Source of the DNA: Cheiracanthium punctorium
Lineage: Eukaryota > Arthropoda > Arachnida > Araneae > Cheiracanthiidae
Assembly: GCA_038373885.1 (NCBI GenBank)
Contig: JAWZYV010013174.1
Coordinates: forward strand, 868,001-932,000
DNA: 64,000 bases
Direction of reading: 5' to 3'
Below, one piece after another: positions 60,256 through 64,000 of this stretch. The translations under genes and the position numbers were made by a program. Under the pieces are notes generated by a model, which did not search any database, was not told the DNA's origin, and saw only the letters and a program-made list of their open reading frames with translations. The first letter of the stretch is position 1. The number at the start of each line of letters is the position of its first letter.

Positions 60256-60839
60256 AGTTAAGGAAATCTCACTGCACACTTATTCTGCCCGTGCGACTGC
60301 TATCTATCGACAATTACAAGAAAAACAGGGGGTGCGGCATCTGCCCCGGATGCGGCGACTCCCCCGTAATTGCCCTATATATGTGTGTGTGTATACACCC
60401 TCTCAAAAATGCATTGGAATGCAAGTCCAATGTCGGTGTCGTATAAATCGCTCTTTACTAAACGGGGACCATGCACTATATGGACAATAGCAATGCCTCA
60501 CTCTGTCTCTCTCTTTTTTTTTTTTTTTTTTTTTGAAAAATAATAAGTTAATCACAAGATTAATGTAGGAAATTCCGCTGACAATCTTTTACTTTTTTGA
60601 GTGGGTGTACTTTGTTAGAAACGTAATGTGCACACACTGAAAGCTTGTGTGTATGCTTGTGTGTTAGAGAAAAAGCAAATTTGATATTTTCCATTAAATC
60701 AACATGTTAAAATATAATTTGATTTTTCCAAGTTTCTCAAACTCTTAGTATATTCTTCCCCGAAACCTCAATCAAATACTTAGCCCCCAAAATAACCATT
60801 ATTTACGAACGTATTGTGATACAGACAATCAGACATAAC

Positions 60840-61140
60840 CCACTTTCGCCCCAAAAATTCCAGTCCTCCGCCTACTGGATATGCATCTCAGCCATGCCAA
60901 AAAGGAAGAATATGGAATGTAAAGTAAGGTCAAGCGGCGGGTTCAAGGCGTTGAGTTGCCACACATGAATATGGATGCCGAGGCAGTCATTAGCCGCCCC
61001 TCCTCCCCCTCTTGCACTTTATGTGCTGCCTAGAGAGAAAAGGGCCAGAATTAAAATATGGAATATGCAGATGCTGCTGAAAAGAATGGAAGGAAATGAG
61101 ACTGGAGAGAAGGCACTTAAAATGCCCTGGGGCTCTGCAA
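60840..61140. promoter_or_regulatory. GC-rich island with motif pair shared with 11.9 kb
   Basis: It contains CATGAATATGGATGC (60964-60978) and AGTCATTAG (60985-60993), which on the minus strand read CTAATGACT-N6-GCATCCATATTCATG. The 11.9 kb island has the same pair with N8. Preceding GGAGGAGGGG (minus strand) also resembles GGAGGATAGGG there. GCCATGCC, ATATGCATC and AATATGGAAT words add to the likeness. No coding is supported. Candidate enhancer or other cis-element. Confidence 0.4.
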
Positions 61141-61189
61141 TTTAGGAGGATATATTATAAATATGTGGGGGGTATTTTTTTGTGTATCT

Positions 61190-61207
61190 TGTGAGAGAGA
61201 GAGAGGG
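61190..61207. repeat. (GA)n run
   Basis: A short uninterrupted GAGA stretch next to the GC-rich island; it could be a GAGA-factor site or simple repeat. Confidence 0.6.
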
Positions 61208-61209
61208 AA

Positions 61210-61925
61210 GAATTGGAAGGTAGGGATTGTTTTGTCTTCGAAGATTTTGCGAAAGCGGTTTGCGGGCGTAACTGCCTCGAACGGGGCGAATACTTTTGAA
61301 ATTTGGTTTGAATCTTAGAATGGGTTTCTTTAATGTGAGTTCGGTGATTACAGTTTTTAAAAATATCTTTAAAGTGATTTCCAATAAAATAAATGATAGT
61401 TCCATAATCAAAGTACCGATTAAGTAGAATAGATATGGGATACATAAATTTTCAAATTCTAAAAAGAAAATTTTGACACTATAGATGCCATTAGCTTATT
61501 GACATACGTATTACGTAATATTAATTTTTATTTTAAAGAGAAATATTATTTTGACTAATTCATTTAAATTTTCAAAACTACTATTTTAAACTTTAGAAGT
61601 TCCATAATATATGTTCGACAGATAGCAAAAACAAATATCATAAAATACACACTTACTCCAAACTTTAAGGTGCAACCTGCTCTTTGTATCTAATTCCAAA
61701 ATGACTGAACACAAGAACAAGAAATTTAGAGGAAACGTGCACGAAATAGTTCTTAAGAAATTATGACATAGAAATGCTCTTGTACATGCATTTAAACAGA
61801 AACATGATTTGCAACAGCAACAACAACAAAAGGACACTTGGCAGAAAAGTACATTCTTGGAGAAAATATTACATTTTTTGATGTAGAAAAATGACATGTA
61901 AAAATTATAAAAATGGGTTCTAATA
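61210..61925. other. AT-rich DNA without recognisable genes
   Basis: Minus-strand frames here have no recognisable domain; a CAACAGCAACAACAACAA run (about 61813-61830) accounts for a poly-Cys frame. Confidence 0.4.
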
Positions 61926-61929
61926 AGAA

Positions 61930-63280
61930 ATGCGTTTGTCCCTAAAACACATTCTTTATTATTGCATTAGTGGCATCGACTTTCCCTGCCAGTTGTCAGA
62001 CACCGGAATGGTAAGCGAAGACCAATCACTGAGTAACTCTTGTTCCAATTTTTGTAAATACCGTAGAGAAGGACTTAAGGCAGTAACTTGTCTACCAAAG
62101 CAGTGCCAAGCATGTTGTATTGGGTTCAGGTCCTGCAAATGAGCTGGTCATTCCATTCGTTCCATTCCTTCATCCTCAAGATATTCCTCAACAAGAACAA
62201 ATCAATGAGGTCGTCTATTATCATCCATCGGAATGAAGTTATTACTAAGAGGACCAGAATAGGGGATGAATATGGATCAAGGACTTCGTCCCGATATCTC
62301 ACATCAGCCATATACAACTTATGCAGGCAAGTGTGATCATCGAGAGAGATCCCTGCGCAAATCATGATTCTACCCTTTTTTTAAGTTTGTCTTTCGGCAA
62401 TGTTGGATGGGTTGCATCTGGTTATTTGTACCCTCCACATCAGAAGACGCTCTGAATCCCTCTGTAGAGTAAACCTGGACTGGTCTGTGCAGAGTATAGA
62501 AGACCACTGATGCCTGGCACAGGGAACGTACACAACATAAATGGGCATATCTATGTGGTCGGTTCAGAAGGAAACACACAAATGTTCATCTTCAATAGAA
62601 ACTTGCATTGTGCAGACGTCTTCACACCGTAATACCAGCCGAAGATTCTTGTTCTTGATGCAAAATAAAATAAAATAACCTGCAACGTGCTGAAGCACAG
62701 TAGTATTTCTCCTCCTTCTGGCTTATTGAGCTAGGAAACGATGTTTTAACTCTTGGTTAGCTTAGGTCTTGTTTTCTTGACACAGAGTCTTCAAACTGAA
62801 ATTGATTCCTCAGTGTCTACAACTGATTCCAAAGTTTCCTTATCAGAAGACGCCCTAAATCGCTCTCTAGTGTGAACCTGGTCTCATTTGCAAATAGTAC
62901 AGAAGTCCATTGATCTACAGTCCAGGAAACGAGTTCTCTATCCCAACATAAACAGGTACTTGTATGTTGTCGGTTCAAGGGAACACACAGAACTGGTAGT
63001 CATGCATAGAGAACTGCACTGTGCAGTCGTCTTTGCACCGTAGTAGCGGAGTTCTTGTTCCTGGAGTGGCAAAAGAATATGCAACGAGCGGAGACACGGT
63101 AGTTCTTTTTTCCTTCATGTCAAGAGTTAGAAAATGGTCTTTTTCAGTTGTTGTAACTCGTGGTAGGCTTGGGACATGTCTTCTAAATATAGAATCTTCA
63201 GATTGAAAATGATGCATTCGTTTGATCACACTGCGAGTCCATTGGGCACTGTCACAAGCTGATGGAGACATTTAGCTCTA
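61930..63280 (-). pseudogene. Tc1 transposase pseudogene with duplicated N-terminal half
   Basis: Down the minus strand, copy A (63271-62844) reads SLPRVTTTEKDHFLTLDMKE, YQFCVFP and, after a shift, VDQWTSVLFANETRFTLE. In the last the family's DESRF is NETRF, so the first catalytic Asp is Asn. Copy B (62843-62440) repeats the same region in worse condition (CVFPSEPTT, SRFTLQRDSERLL-like). It continues into GISLDDHTCLHKLY, VRYRDEVLDP, then FIPMDDNRRPH (second Asp) and QDLNPIQHAWHCFGRQV (third site, Glu replaced by Gln). Terminal repeats were not found. Frames break many times. Confidence 0.82.
62440..63250. repeat. Head-to-tail duplication of about 405 bp inside the Tc1
   Basis: Paired anchors: TCAGAAGACGCTCTGAATCC (62441) with TCAGAAGACGCCCTAAATCG (62842), and CTTCAAACTGAAATTGATTC (62787) with CTTCAGATTGAAAATGATGC (63194). 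Both give offsets of about 400-407 bp, so the copies abut. Confidence 0.8.
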
Positions 63281-63284
63281 TCAG

Positions 63285-64000
63285 CTTATGACAACCCGAT
63301 TTCTTCAAAATGTCCTGAAATCGCATTTTAAGCATTCGTGTGTGTGACAGTTTCCACCAGTAATTTTATGGCTATCTCTTCTTTACTTTGAGAAAGAGAA
63401 GCTTTGTTAGAAGAAGGTTTCGACCCCTCCTCCCTCTCTCCCACCCCGACCTCCTACAGGTTATTAATTTTCGAAAATCCTCCTCTTCTCGAGCACCTAC
63501 GTTTCAAACCTAAAATATATGACGAGTATCTTCTGGTTTTCCTACATTAGTATTTCCCCGTTTTAGTGTGTAAACTAACGCTTTAAATTAAAGTGGTAGG
63601 TAAATCAAATTTTTTTATACCATACTGAGCAGAAATTAGAAAAATAAAAATATGTTTTTAGATGCTTTATAAAGATAAAGGAACATAATAATGCAGACAT
63701 GGTAACGAGGTCAGAGATTTATCCATACACATTTTGTTTTAATTACACAATGGAATATTAAAATAATTAATGAAATTTTGCTTTTCGAAGAGCAAATCTT
63801 TTCTAGTTTAAGCCACATATAATTGAACGATGAATTCAGGATTTATCATTAAAGTTCAAACTTTTTTTCTCTCTCTGCTCTTTTATTTTATTTTATCTAT
63901 TTTTTTTTAAATTCTTCTTCACTCTGAAGTACTTTGTTTTTTTAAAGCTCTTAATTTTAGATAAATTCCGATGTATTGCATACGCTTGTACTTCTCAAAA
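63285..64000. other. AT-rich DNA without recognisable genes
   Basis: A C/T-rich patch at 63420-63450 and poly-T runs near 63860-63910. No gene or repeat border seen before the window ends. Confidence 0.4.

Overview
This window is AT-rich eukaryotic nuclear DNA. The Tc1, mariner, hAT, piggyBac-like, Gypsy and non-LTR remnants, a tRNA-derived SINE and the many small structural repeats fit an arthropod, quite possibly a chelicerate such as a spider. No sequence here proves the species. I see no host protein-coding gene, intact tRNA, rRNA or CRISPR array. Every open frame with recognisable homology belongs to a transposable element, and all of those are broken. The window reads as an intergenic or intronic region packed with dead transposons, with a few GC-richer islands that may be regulatory.

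Layout. 0-12 kb: mostly unique AT-rich DNA with two CTCGCGAG-rich repeat blocks, a minus-strand non-LTR gag fragment (2.7-3.5 kb), a probable tRNA-derived SINE (8.1 kb) and a direct duplication (10.35/11.26 kb). 11.8-12.0 kb: a GC-rich island sharing a composite noncoding motif with an island at 60.9 kb. 12-18.5 kb: AT-rich, with an (AT)n hairpin, a GC-richer island and a minisatellite. 18.5-21.4 kb: an unidentified decayed sequence split by an internally deleted mariner and by a TA-flanked MITE that itself carries a piggyBac-like MITE. 23.4 kb: a hAT MITE with a perfect 8-bp target duplication. 24.3-27.4 kb: a dead hAT element holding a second hAT MITE and a repeat of another type. 27.6-29.7 kb: a structurally bounded but gutted Gypsy LTR retrotransposon on the minus strand.

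31-32 kb: GC-rich low-complexity islands. 33.3-36.4 kb: a dead Tc1, a Harbinger-like MITE and a Tc1-type MITE. 37.2-37.6 kb: a GC-rich island. 39.1-41.0 kb: a composite repeat with two internal tandem arrays, into which a SINE and a MITE with a 9-bp target duplication inserted. 42.4-42.9 kb: two mariner 3' ends facing each other. 43-48.8 kb: AT-rich, featureless apart from one GC-richer island. 48.9-50.5 kb: a nearly full-length Tc1 abutting a degenerate tandem array. 52.0-52.8 kb: a deleted Tc1. 53.4 and 53.9 kb: twin palindromes. 57.1-59.0 kb: a Tc1 interrupted by a Tigger/pogo-type MITE. 60-61 kb: a hAT terminus and the second island. 61.9-63.3 kb: a minus-strand Tc1 whose N-terminal half is tandemly duplicated.

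The elements do not cooperate functionally. What the window offers is a readable history of insertion: which element landed in which, with target duplications fixing the order. The two most unusual signals are (1) the noncoding composite motif shared in opposite orientation by islands 49 kb apart and (2) a Gypsy element whose primer-binding region extends to a 39-nt match to the 3' half of tRNA-Trp and runs straight into an inverted piece of its own integrase.
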